Shown here piece after piece: positions 25,448 to 33,186 of a DNA stretch of 40,892 nucleotides (the first letter of the stretch is position 1; each line of letters opens with the position of its first letter). The stretch lies in contig JANXSU010000133.1 of the NCBI GenBank assembly GCA_025356545.1, forward strand, positions 1 to 40,892, written 5' to 3'. The notes below the pieces were generated by a model, which made no database searches, was not told the origin of the DNA, and worked only from the letters and a program-made list of their open reading frames with translations. The position numbers and the translations under genes are program-made. The stretch is from Comamonadaceae bacterium. GTDB taxonomy: Bacteria; Pseudomonadota; Gammaproteobacteria; Burkholderiales; Burkholderiaceae_C.

Positions 25448-26818
25448 TTATTCCGCTTGAAACGCCTGATTAATTTCAGCCACCGCCTGAGAGTCTGCTG
25501 CTCCCACTAAAGCCAGCAAGTTCAGTTTTGACACCAAATACATGTATCGCGCCTGTGCCAAATCACGTGAAACGACCATGCGCTGTTGCTGTGCATTCAA
25601 CACGTCAATCATAGTGCGATTCCCAGCCTGAAAAGATTTTTGATTCGAGACGATGAGCTGCTCCGCAGAGCGCAAAGCCTGTTCCAAAGCCCTGATTTTC
25701 GGAATATTCTCCGTGACGCCCCGAAACTGCTTGTGAACCTGCACGCCCAAATCCCGTCGGCCCGCCTCCAAAGCTTGCTCAGCGCGATCCACGTTCGCCA
25801 GAGCCTGGCGCACACCCGCATCCACGCCACCACCGGCAAAGATAGGAATGCTCAGTTGCAAACCGAGGCTCGTATTGGTGTACTTGGAACTAACATTGGT
25901 CACATTCTCACTCTCGCTACGCGACCATTGCGCCACCGCATCCAAAGTGGGGAGGTGCCCCGACTGGGCTTTGTCAACCTCCAGACGCGCCACATCCAGT
26001 TGCGCTTTGAAAGACATTAGCTTGGGACTGTTCAATTCTGCGCGCTCGGTCCAGTCCGTCAGACTCTCAGGCTTGGGTCCCACCAGGGTCAACTTGGCCA
26101 CATTCAGACTTTGCAAATCCTGCGCAGGCTCATTCACCAAAATCTGCACCTGGCGCAACGTGAAGTCCACGTTCTGTCGGGCTTCGATTTCTTGGGCCAC
26201 GACCAAATCCAGTCGGGCTTGGGCCTCATCCACATCGGTCCGTGTTCCGCCGCCTGCAGCATAAGTCTTGCGGGCTGCATCCACCTGGGCGGTGTATGCC
26301 GTACGTTGCGTCATCACCAAGGCCAGCTGCTCGCGTGAGAGTACCGCATCAAAATACGCGCCACTGACGCGAACTGCGAGATTTTGCTCATCCTGCGCCA
26401 ACGCTGCTTCTGCATCCTTGACCTGCTCCACGGCCTGCCGATACTGCGCCGTCAAGTAGGTACGAAACAAGGGCTGGCGCACCTGAAGCGTCTGGTTGCT
26501 ACTGGCGTAGGAGGAGTCAGTGATTTGTTCCACCCCTAAAAAGTTAGGGAGACTACTTCTCAACTGGTTGTTGTTTTGCGAGAGGTTGGCTGACACATTG
26601 GGCAACATTTGGGCAAACGCCTGAGGTAGTCGCTCACGCCCCGCCTGTGTCGCAGCGCGCGAGGCCAAGAGAGTGGGGTCTTGTTTTTTAGCGGCCTCAT
26701 AGGCCTGCAACAAGTCCATAGACAATGACGCCATTGAGCCCGACAACAAGGCCGCGCCCAACACCACATGAACCAAGCGCAGACCTTGAGGTCTTACGGA
26801 TACAGCATGGGTTGACAT
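25448..26818 (-). CDS. TolC-family outer membrane channel of the type I system
   Basis: Predicted outer membrane protein of about 456 residues forming the exit duct. An N-terminal signal peptide (about residues 1-31, hydrophobic core LVHVVLGAALLSGSMASL) is followed by LLQAYEAAKKQDPTLLASRA, the opening of the OEP repeat. Two alpha-hairpin repeats follow, the second beginning near SLGLQLSIPIFAGGGVDAGV, with GNRTMIDVLNAQQQR near the end, all typical of TolC/PrtF type I exporters. The ATG at 26818 has GGAG eight bases upstream; a GTG at 26827 is too close to it. It is the last secretion gene, five bases after the hlyD-like gene. Confidence 0.94.
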   Translation of the reverse strand: MSTHAVSVRPQGLRLVHVVLGAALLSGSMASLSMDLLQAYEAAKKQDPTLLASRAATQAGRERLPQAFAQMLPNVSANLSQNNNQLRSSLPNFLGVEQITDSSYASSNQTLQVRQPLFRTYLTAQYRQAVEQVKDAEAALAQDEQNLAVRVSGAYFDAVLSREQLALVMTQRTAYTAQVDAARKTYAAGGGTRTDVDEAQARLDLVVAQEIEARQNVDFTLRQVQILVNEPAQDLQSLNVAKLTLVGPKPESLTDWTERAELNSPKLMSFKAQLDVARLEVDKAQSGHLPTLDAVAQWSRSESENVTNVSSKYTNTSLGLQLSIPIFAGGGVDAGVRQALANVDRAEQALEAGRRDLGVQVHKQFRGVTENIPKIRALEQALRSAEQLIVSNQKSFQAGNRTMIDVLNAQQQRMVVSRDLAQARYMYLVSKLNLLALVGAADSQAVAEINQAFQAE

Positions 26819-26823
26819 GGGGT

Positions 26824-28200
26824 TCACTCCTCTTTCATCGAAGCGGCCAAGCGCTTGGTCAGTGGACTCAACAGGTAAGTCAACATGGAGCGCTCACCAG
26901 TGCGAAAAATAACTTCGGCAGGCATGCCTGGTTGAAGCTGGCGCTTGCCTAATTTTTTATACCCATCGGCGGTCACCCCGATACGTGCCAGGTAGTACCC
27001 CGCTCCCGTATGTTGATCCACCAGCAAATCGGCCGAGATCGACACCACATTGCCCTCCACCACCAACTGAGGAGTATGCGCAAAAGAAGAGAAGCGGACA
27101 TCCACCGGCAAGCCCTGATGCACGCGGTCAATCAGGTGTGGGGCTACGCGGGCCTCAATCAGCAAGGCTTGACCTTCAGGCACGACGTCCATCAATTTTT
27201 GTCCTGGGCCAATCACACCCCCCACCGTCTGAAACGCCAGACCGACCACCTGACCATCGGCCGGGGACTTGATTTCTATGCGCATCAGATCATCTCTTGT
27301 GGCATTGAATTTCTCCAGGTCACCACGCACCTCCCGACCAACATCAGCCAGTTGAGACTCCACCTCTTTGCGGTACTCTTGTTGGCGTGAGATAGCCCGT
27401 TGACGCACTTCCGAAATTGATCGTTTGGCCCGAATCGTATTGCCCTGTAGCTCGGCAATGCCAGAGCCCACCTCGGCCACCATGCGTTGCAACTCCAGTT
27501 GCCGATTACGCGGGGCATAACCCTCTTTCACCAGCTCACTCGTATTTTTAAGTTCTTCAGCAATCATTCCCTGTTGATCCTTGCGATTGATAAGCATTGA
27601 CTCATAGGCCTGAATCAAGCCCTCCTGCCCCTGAATGCTTTCATCCATTGCCTGCAAATCGGCCCGCAATGCGGTGCGCCGTGACACGAACAACTGCTCT
27701 TGCGTCAGCATCACCTGTCGGATCTGGAGGTCTTGACTGGCTTCTTGCACCTCTGAGCCGAACGCGATTTTGGCATCGCCACGCTGCTCGGCCATCAAGC
27801 GTGACTGCATGGCGCTCAAGCCCAAATAACGCTGACGCGCCGCCTCGAAGTTGGCACGCGCCACAGCAGCGTCCAAACGCACAAGCAGCTGCCCCTCTTT
27901 GACACGGTCTCCCTCCTTGACCAACACCTCTTTCACAATGCCACCGGTCAGGTGTTGTACGGCCTTGCTTTTGGTGTCAATCGTCACAGCCCCCGCGCCA
28001 GGCACGCCCTCATCCAAGGGGGCCAAGCCCGCCCAGAGTAAAAAACCGCCAAAACCAAGCCCCAAAGCCCACAAACCAATGCGTGCGGTACGGCCCATGT
28101 CTTGGGCCTGGTCTTGGTTTGCACGCCCCGAATCATTCGACCCCGCTTGCTTGGAAGACGACTGGGCACCGGGAAGTTTGAACATATCTAATTTGGACAT
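26824..28200 (-). CDS. HlyD-family type I secretion adaptor (PrtE-like)
   Basis: Inner-membrane-anchored periplasmic adaptor of 458 residues linking the ABC transporter to the TolC-type channel. A cytoplasmic N-terminus of ~40 residues precedes one membrane helix (about 40-61, IGLWALGLGFGGFLLWAGLA). VQHLTGGIVKEVLVKEGDRV is the lipoyl/barrel half-motif, residues about 130-300 are rich in heptads with long coiled coil, and SPADGQVVGLAFQTVGGVIG closes the barrel. The C-terminal PGMPAEVIFRTGERSMLTYL is the HlyD/PrtE signature. It starts 33 bp after the second ABC gene. Confidence 0.95.
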   Translation of the reverse strand: MSKLDMFKLPGAQSSSKQAGSNDSGRANQDQAQDMGRTARIGLWALGLGFGGFLLWAGLAPLDEGVPGAGAVTIDTKSKAVQHLTGGIVKEVLVKEGDRVKEGQLLVRLDAAVARANFEAARQRYLGLSAMQSRLMAEQRGDAKIAFGSEVQEASQDLQIRQVMLTQEQLFVSRRTALRADLQAMDESIQGQEGLIQAYESMLINRKDQQGMIAEELKNTSELVKEGYAPRNRQLELQRMVAEVGSGIAELQGNTIRAKRSISEVRQRAISRQQEYRKEVESQLADVGREVRGDLEKFNATRDDLMRIEIKSPADGQVVGLAFQTVGGVIGPGQKLMDVVPEGQALLIEARVAPHLIDRVHQGLPVDVRFSSFAHTPQLVVEGNVVSISADLLVDQHTGAGYYLARIGVTADGYKKLGKRQLQPGMPAEVIFRTGERSMLTYLLSPLTKRLAASMKEE

Positions 28201-28233
28201 ATCGGACTCAGCTAAAAAATGGAATAAAAATCA

Positions 28234-29973
28234 TCACGCCGGCACTGCTGCCGCATCCGGCAAAGTTGCAGCGGGCGCAGGGGTGTTCTGTAGCTTTTGC
28301 AAAGTCGCGATGACCTCGTCTCGCGGCCCCTCGACTTGCACTTGACCATCACGCAAAATCAAAATTCGATCGGCCATAGCCACCGCGCTGGGGCGGTGCG
28401 TAATGAGCAACACGGTTTTGCCCTTGCTCTTGAGTGACTTCACCGCCGCGAACAAAGCCGACTCACCCGCCTCATCCAGATTGGCATTTGGTTCGTCAAG
28501 CACGATCAACGCGGGATCTCCATACACAGCACGGGCCAGACCAATACGCTGACGCTGCCCCCCCGACAACAAACTGCCCGCTTCCCCAATTGAGGTGTCA
28601 TAACCTTTAGGAAAACGCAAAATCATTTCATGCAAACCCGCACTTTGAGCCGCTTCAATCACCCGCTCAGGATCCACCTCACCAAAACGGGCAATGTTGT
28701 CAGCAATCGAGCCCTCAAACAGCTCAATATCCTGCGGTAAGTAACCCAAGTGAGGGCCCAGCTCCATGCGATTCCAACCCTGAATCGGCAAGCCGTCGAT
28801 CAATACCTCTCCCGACACGTCCGGCCAGATACCCACCAAAACCCGTGCCAAGGTGGACTTGCCCGAACCCGAGGGGCCGAGAATGACCAGCACCGAACCC
28901 GAGGGCACGGCAAGGTTCACGTTTTGGAGAATCGGTTTGTCCCGCCCCGGGGCGATCGCCACAACATCACGCAACGTCAACTCACCTTTGGGTGACACCC
29001 GCTTGAGCGCAGGATCGCGTGGTGGGTGATCGGCCAACAAGGTCTCCAGCCGCGCAAAAGCCGCACGCATACCGATGAACTGGCGCCAGCTCCCGACAAT
29101 CATGTCAATCGGTGCCAAGGCACGGGTCATCAAAACGTTAGCCGCGATCATGCCGCCGGCTGATAGCTGGCCATCAATCACCAACAAGGCACCAGCACCC
29201 AAAGCCAAGGACTGCTGGGTGTAGCGAATGAACTTGCTGATGGCCGTGATGCGGTGCGTCAAGTGCTGCGCCACACCACTTTGTGCCAGTGCAGCTTGAT
29301 GTTTTTCGGCCCAACGCAATTGCAAATTTCTGACCATCCCCATTGACTCCAAGACCTCTGAATTTCGAAGCTTTCCCTGAAGAAAAGCACCGGCCTCAGC
29401 ATTGGCCTTGGCCGCATCCTCAGAGGGTGCCAGTGTGTGGCGATGTCCAAACCACGCTAACGCGGCTTGAATCAGAGCAAACACCACGCCCATCACGCCG
29501 AGCCAAGGATGCAACATGAACAGCACTGCCATGTAAATGGGGGTCCACGGCGCATCAAAGAAAGCGAAGATGCCATTGCCCGTTAGAAATTGACGAATCT
29601 GAATCAAGTCCCCAAACGCACGGGACGGGTTAGTACCTGACTGACTCAGGTGCGCCTCAAAACTAGCGTTGAAGACTTGCGTACACAGTTGCTCATCCAG
29701 TCGTACGCCCGTACTCACCAGCAGGCGCGAGCGCATCCACTCCGCAAACGCCATAACACCAAACAATAATAGGGTCAGCAATGACACCGCCAGCAAAGTC
29801 AACTCACTCTGACTGGCCAACACGCGGTCATAAACCTGGAGCATGTAAATGGTGGGTGACAACATCAGCAAATTAGCCACCATGCTGAAAATGCCCACAG
29901 CCACAAACTCGCGCCGGAAAAGCCACAGGGTGCGAGTTAAATCGCTGCGTTTAAAAAAATCGATTGTTTTCAT
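28234..29973 (-). CDS. Type I secretion ABC transporter, second of a tandem pair (PrtD-like)
   Basis: Half-transporter of 579 residues with membrane domain plus ATPase. Hydrophobic segments occur at about 23-45, 58-76, 147-175 and 250-290. The ATPase has Walker A GPSGSGKST (366-374), signature LSGGQRQR (469-476), Walker B ALIVLDEPNANLDE (488-501) and the H-loop LLITHRPSAVA. All ATP-site residues are intact. It is about 20 bp after the first ABC gene; motif positions coincide exactly between the two, so they are diverged duplicates that may form a heterodimer. No C39 peptidase domain is present. A Pro/Ala-rich tail ends the protein. Confidence 0.95.
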   Translation of the reverse strand: MKTIDFFKRSDLTRTLWLFRREFVAVGIFSMVANLLMLSPTIYMLQVYDRVLASQSELTLLAVSLLTLLLFGVMAFAEWMRSRLLVSTGVRLDEQLCTQVFNASFEAHLSQSGTNPSRAFGDLIQIRQFLTGNGIFAFFDAPWTPIYMAVLFMLHPWLGVMGVVFALIQAALAWFGHRHTLAPSEDAAKANAEAGAFLQGKLRNSEVLESMGMVRNLQLRWAEKHQAALAQSGVAQHLTHRITAISKFIRYTQQSLALGAGALLVIDGQLSAGGMIAANVLMTRALAPIDMIVGSWRQFIGMRAAFARLETLLADHPPRDPALKRVSPKGELTLRDVVAIAPGRDKPILQNVNLAVPSGSVLVILGPSGSGKSTLARVLVGIWPDVSGEVLIDGLPIQGWNRMELGPHLGYLPQDIELFEGSIADNIARFGEVDPERVIEAAQSAGLHEMILRFPKGYDTSIGEAGSLLSGGQRQRIGLARAVYGDPALIVLDEPNANLDEAGESALFAAVKSLKSKGKTVLLITHRPSAVAMADRILILRDGQVQVEGPRDEVIATLQKLQNTPAPAATLPDAAAVPA

Positions 29974-29992
29974 ATCAAATCATCGTTAGACA

Positions 29993-31729
29993 TCAAGCTC
30001 GAGCAGGCGTCGCGGTTGGGTTTGCGACCTGCTGCGCCTTGGCAGCCGCCTCAGACAGAGCTTTAAGCACCTCATCCCGGGGACCGAACATCTGCGCCTG
30101 CCCATCGCGCAAAACCAGCATCTTGTCTGCCACGCTCAGCACGCTAGTGCGGTGCGTCATCACCACAAAGGTGGTACCCAAAGCCTTTAGCTGGGCAATC
30201 GCCCCAGCCAACGCTGCATCCCCCTCCTCATCCAGACTGGAATTAGGTTCGTCCAGCACCACAAACGCCGGTTGCCCATAAATAGCGCGCGCCAGTGCTA
30301 CACGCTGACGCTGCCCCCCTGACAACATGGCACCGTCTCGACCTACCGGGTTTTCGTAGCCTATTGGCAAGGCCATGATGAACTCGTGCAGGCCAACCGC
30401 ACGGGCAGCAGCCTTGACCTTGACCATATCCACCGCGCCAAAACGGGCTATGTTCTCTGCCACCGTGCCTTCAAACAACTCAACGCCCTGAGGCAAATAA
30501 CCCAGATGCGGACCCAGCTCCAACTTATCCCAGGTGTACACATCAGCCCCATCCAGTCGCACCTTGCCATTGAGTGCTGGCCACAAACCCACCAGCAGGC
30601 GCGCTAAGGTGGTCTTGCCGGATGCAGAGGGACCTACCACCGCCAGCACCTCTCCCGGATTGAGTGCAAAGGCAACCCCTTTGAGAATCGGCGTCTGAGC
30701 TCCAGGCGCAGCCGCCATCACATTCTCGACCATCAGACGCCCCAGTGGGGCGGGCAGCTCCATACCCTGCGGCTTGATAGGCACCATGGCCAGCAAATTT
30801 TCCAGACGACCATAGGCATCCCGCACATTCACCACACCCTGCCACTGCGACACAATCTGAACCAAGGGGGCCAACACTCGTCCACCCAAAATGGAGCCCA
30901 CAATCATGTAAGCAGATCCGCCATTCAATTCATTTCTGAGCAATAACCAAGCCCCCAAACCCAACAGCATTGAGCTCACAACGTTTTGCAAGAATTTGGA
31001 TACGGCTTGAAAAAATCCGGCCCGGTCAGACGCTTGCGCCTGCAACGCTAAAAATTCGCGCTGCTTGTCCATCCAGCGGCGATGAATATCACGCAACATG
31101 CCCATCGACTCAATCACCTGTGCATTTCGCAAAGTGCCGTCGGCATATTGCTGCGCGGCAATGGCGCTGCGATTAGCGGCGAGCAGCGGTGGCTGGGTGC
31201 TGCGCTCATTGAGCCAGCCCACAAAGGTTTGAACGATGGCCGCCACGACAGCAGACCAACCCAAGACCGGACTAATAGCAAAAATGAGCACCAGGAAAAC
31301 CAGGGATACCGGGGCCTCCATCAAAGCCAGCAAGACCGGCGCGTGTAAAAAATCACGCACGATCCGAAAGTCATTCATCGGCTGACTCGATCCACCAGGC
31401 ATTTTTTTCAAATTAGCCTCAAAAATAGCGCTGAAAATCCGCTTGCTCATTCGACGGTCAAGCGCCATGGCGGCGTCGTGCATAACCTCAGAACGCACCC
31501 ACTCCAACACCTCCATCAAAATATAAGCAGCCAACACCAGAAGCGTGAGCATGGCCAAAGTCATGTGGTTACGGCTATTGACCACCCGGTCATACACCTC
31601 CAACATATAACCCGACGGCGCCAACACCAAGAGACTAGAAAATAGACTAAACCAAGCGGCCTGCTTGAAATAAGGCTGCAACGAGCCAATCGCTTCGCGC
31701 AGTTCTGACGGGGGTTTACTGGGATTCAT
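29993..31729 (-). CDS. Type I secretion ABC transporter, first of a tandem pair (PrtD-like)
   Basis: Half-transporter of 578 residues. Membrane segments lie at about 25-43, 57-75, 131-172 and 248-290. The ATPase has Walker A GPSASGKTT (366-374), Q-loop region GYLPQGVELF, signature LSGGQRQR (469-476), Walker B AFVVLDEPNSSLDE (488-501) and H-loop VVMTHRTSV. It lacks a peptidase or CLD N-terminal domain, so it belongs to the PrtD/RsaD type rather than HlyB. It overlaps the 201-residue upstream gene by four bases. It may act as a homodimer or pair with the second transporter; both ATP sites look functional. Confidence 0.95.
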   Translation of the reverse strand: MNPSKPPSELREAIGSLQPYFKQAAWFSLFSSLLVLAPSGYMLEVYDRVVNSRNHMTLAMLTLLVLAAYILMEVLEWVRSEVMHDAAMALDRRMSKRIFSAIFEANLKKMPGGSSQPMNDFRIVRDFLHAPVLLALMEAPVSLVFLVLIFAISPVLGWSAVVAAIVQTFVGWLNERSTQPPLLAANRSAIAAQQYADGTLRNAQVIESMGMLRDIHRRWMDKQREFLALQAQASDRAGFFQAVSKFLQNVVSSMLLGLGAWLLLRNELNGGSAYMIVGSILGGRVLAPLVQIVSQWQGVVNVRDAYGRLENLLAMVPIKPQGMELPAPLGRLMVENVMAAAPGAQTPILKGVAFALNPGEVLAVVGPSASGKTTLARLLVGLWPALNGKVRLDGADVYTWDKLELGPHLGYLPQGVELFEGTVAENIARFGAVDMVKVKAAARAVGLHEFIMALPIGYENPVGRDGAMLSGGQRQRVALARAIYGQPAFVVLDEPNSSLDEEGDAALAGAIAQLKALGTTFVVMTHRTSVLSVADKMLVLRDGQAQMFGPRDEVLKALSEAAAKAQQVANPTATPARA

Positions 31730-32331
31730 ACGGCCTCCTCGACCAACACATATTCCGGGACTTCAGCGCTTGCAGACAACTCCAGCTCAGGCGCTGATTT
31801 ATCTTGTTCATCAGACAATAAAAATGACAATTCGAATACATCATCCACACGGCGCGCCAGCACAATTTCACGCAACTTCATGGTCTTGAAGTTCGCCTCA
31901 TCGGCGGGCTGCAAGGCCAGCGCGAAATGCAGACGGCCCTCCAGCGTATACATCGACAGCTGTCCATCTTTCACACTCAAGGTGTGCCGGTCAAAATACA
32001 CAGGGCAGGTATCGGCAAAACGCAACAAAGGCAGCGGCCGGTCACCCAAGCTGACCAAGTTATAAGGGCTCTGCGGATGCTGAAACACCACCCGACACGT
32101 GCGCGACACTGAGTAAATGGCATTGCACACCATCTGCGAGCCCATCGCAGGAAAACGCTCGCGCAAGCTGCGATAGTTCAAATGATGCAAGGTCACCCGG
32201 TTCCACACCCGGGTTTGCTGCACCATCGGCGCTAACGCATTGCAAACCTGCGCAAACGCCGACTGCAGGGCCAGCAAGCTGGCCAACTGCTCTGCATTCG
32301 TGTTCAGCGGAATCCGCAGATTTAAATTCAT
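31726..32331 (-). CDS. Uncharacterised protein, first gene of the secretion run
   Basis: Protein of 201 residues that I do not recognise. It has no signal peptide or membrane segment. The N-terminal half is helical in character (LASLLALQSAFAQVCNAL), the middle has alternating hydrophobic residues suggesting beta strands (LPLLRFADTCPVYFDRHTLS), and the C-terminus is very acidic (ELELSASAEVPEYVLVEEAV). The stop overlaps the first ABC transporter start by four bases (ATGA), so it is translationally coupled to the exporter. An accessory role, such as cargo chaperone or transporter partner, is inferred. The start codon lies in a 14-bp inverted repeat, and there is no Shine-Dalgarno sequence in the six bases before the ATG and -10 box. 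Confidence 0.75.
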   Translation of the reverse strand: MNLNLRIPLNTNAEQLASLLALQSAFAQVCNALAPMVQQTRVWNRVTLHHLNYRSLRERFPAMGSQMVCNAIYSVSRTCRVVFQHPQSPYNLVSLGDRPLPLLRFADTCPVYFDRHTLSVKDGQLSMYTLEGRLHFALALQPADEANFKTMKLREIVLARRVDDVFELSFLLSDEQDKSAPELELSASAEVPEYVLVEEAV

Positions 32332-32364
32332 ATAGGAATTATAGAGTATGTCCTATATGAATTT
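32324..32364. promoter_or_regulatory. Perfect 14-bp inverted repeat over start codon and -10 box
   Basis: AAATTCATATAGGA (32324-32337) is exactly the reverse complement of TCCTATATGAATTT (32351-32364); the spacer is 13 bases. The left arm contains the start codon (32329-32331) of the 201-residue gene. As DNA it is an ideal repressor-type operator; as RNA it is an AU-rich hairpin that would hide the start codon. Confidence 0.7.
32338..32343 (-). promoter_or_regulatory. Consensus -10 box, possible leaderless start
   Basis: On the minus strand this reads TATAAT, in the spacer of the inverted repeat. It ends six bases before the ATG at 32331, so a transcript starting at the usual distance would begin at or next to the AUG, giving a leaderless mRNA. 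No TTGACA-like -35 box is seen 16-18 bases upstream, so strength or activator dependence is uncertain. Confidence 0.45.
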
Positions 32365-32395
32365 TTAAAATGCAGCCAAAAGCCGTTTCAGTTGT

Positions 32396-32905
32396 TTAAT
32401 GAAACGTCAGTCTTTTCGCGTTTACCACCTTGGTACCGCCTTCAAACCACTCGGGCCACATGTCCAAAGTCCACGCCGCCTTTTGACAAAGATCCCGCAA
32501 AATAGAAAGCCATTGACGCATCGGCGTAACTTCCAAATTCAACGTAGCCGCTTGCCCTGATCCATCTCTAAATGTCAGAGTCATAAGATTGGCAGAGCAA
32601 CCAACGTCCACAGACTGCACCAGCCAATTAGGCCCGTCCACCACGGCTCTAACTGGCGCTTGCGGCGTCAATTCGGATTGCGCCGTCTGCTGGGCAAATT
32701 CATGCAACAGATGGGCCCAGGTGGCATCACTACCCCTCTGCCCATCAAGCCACTGGATCAAGCTAGGCAACAGTCGTCCCAATAAGCGCTGGCTTAACCA
32801 CAAAACCATAGTGGCGTCACCGTGCACCTCTGCGACAAGACGAATCCGATCCTCAACCTCCACATACTCCGTGGTGATGCGTTGAAGCAGTGCAGGGCCC
32901 GTCAT
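32396..32905 (-). CDS. Uncharacterised protein beside type I secretion genes
   Basis: Soluble protein of about 169 residues, not recognised. No signal peptide or transmembrane segment. It starts with a strand-rich part (EYVEVEDRIRLVAEVHGDAT), then a helical WLSQRLLGRLLPSLIQWLDG, and a second strand-rich part (WLVQSVDVGCSANLMTLTF). The end is Trp-rich (AAWTLDMWPEWFEGG). The ATG at 32905 overlaps the preceding stop by one base (TGATG); a GTG directly before it is the alternative start. The stop is 64 bp before the 201-residue gene. Its constant place between cargo and exporter suggests an export helper, by inference only. Confidence 0.72.
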   Translation of the reverse strand: MTGPALLQRITTEYVEVEDRIRLVAEVHGDATMVLWLSQRLLGRLLPSLIQWLDGQRGSDATWAHLLHEFAQQTAQSELTPQAPVRAVVDGPNWLVQSVDVGCSANLMTLTFRDGSGQAATLNLEVTPMRQWLSILRDLCQKAAWTLDMWPEWFEGGTKVVNAKRLTFH

Positions 32906-33129
32906 CACCCCAGCTTAATCGTGTCCCCACCCGTGATTGACGGGGTGTTCAGAAGCACATCACTCAAACCCTTGGCATAGGCCGCGCGCGCGGTTTGCAG
33001 TACGGCCGCTTTGGCACTGAGACGTTGTAGCTCGGTATCGACAAACTGAAGGCTGGCCAGTTGAGCCTTGGCCTGATCGGGCAGCGTGTCAAGTTCGTAG
33101 TCTTTGTTGTCAATTTTGATGATCGGCAT
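32905..33129 (-). CDS. Small DUF6447-like protein
   Basis: Protein of 74 residues. It begins with a strand-forming MPIIKIDNKDYELDTLPD, followed by a helix AKAQLASLQFVDTELQRLSA and a second Ala-rich helix, AVLQTARAAYAKGLSDVLL. This pattern matches what I recall of the DUF6447 family of short proteins; the name is from memory and should be checked. Function is unknown; the LQFVDTEL..L coiled-coil look suggests a protein-protein contact. It opens the accessory gene set and is translationally linked to the 170-residue gene by a TGATG overlap. Confidence 0.72.
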   Translation of the reverse strand: MPIIKIDNKDYELDTLPDQAKAQLASLQFVDTELQRLSAKAAVLQTARAAYAKGLSDVLLNTPSITGGDTIKLG

Positions 33130-33156
33130 GGAGGCTTTCTTAAAGTCAAAACACCA

Positions 33157-33171
33157 CCGCTTTACAAGCGG
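33157..33171 (-). terminator. Small hairpin after the protease gene
   Basis: CCGCTT pairs perfectly with AAGCGG around a three-base loop. On the minus strand it is followed shortly by TGGTGTTTTGAC, a broken T-run. It lies in the 57-bp gap between protease and the DUF6447-like gene and is probably a leaky terminator or attenuator lowering expression of the secretion genes relative to cargo. Confidence 0.5.
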
Positions 33172-33186
33172 CAGACCAAGGCTGAA

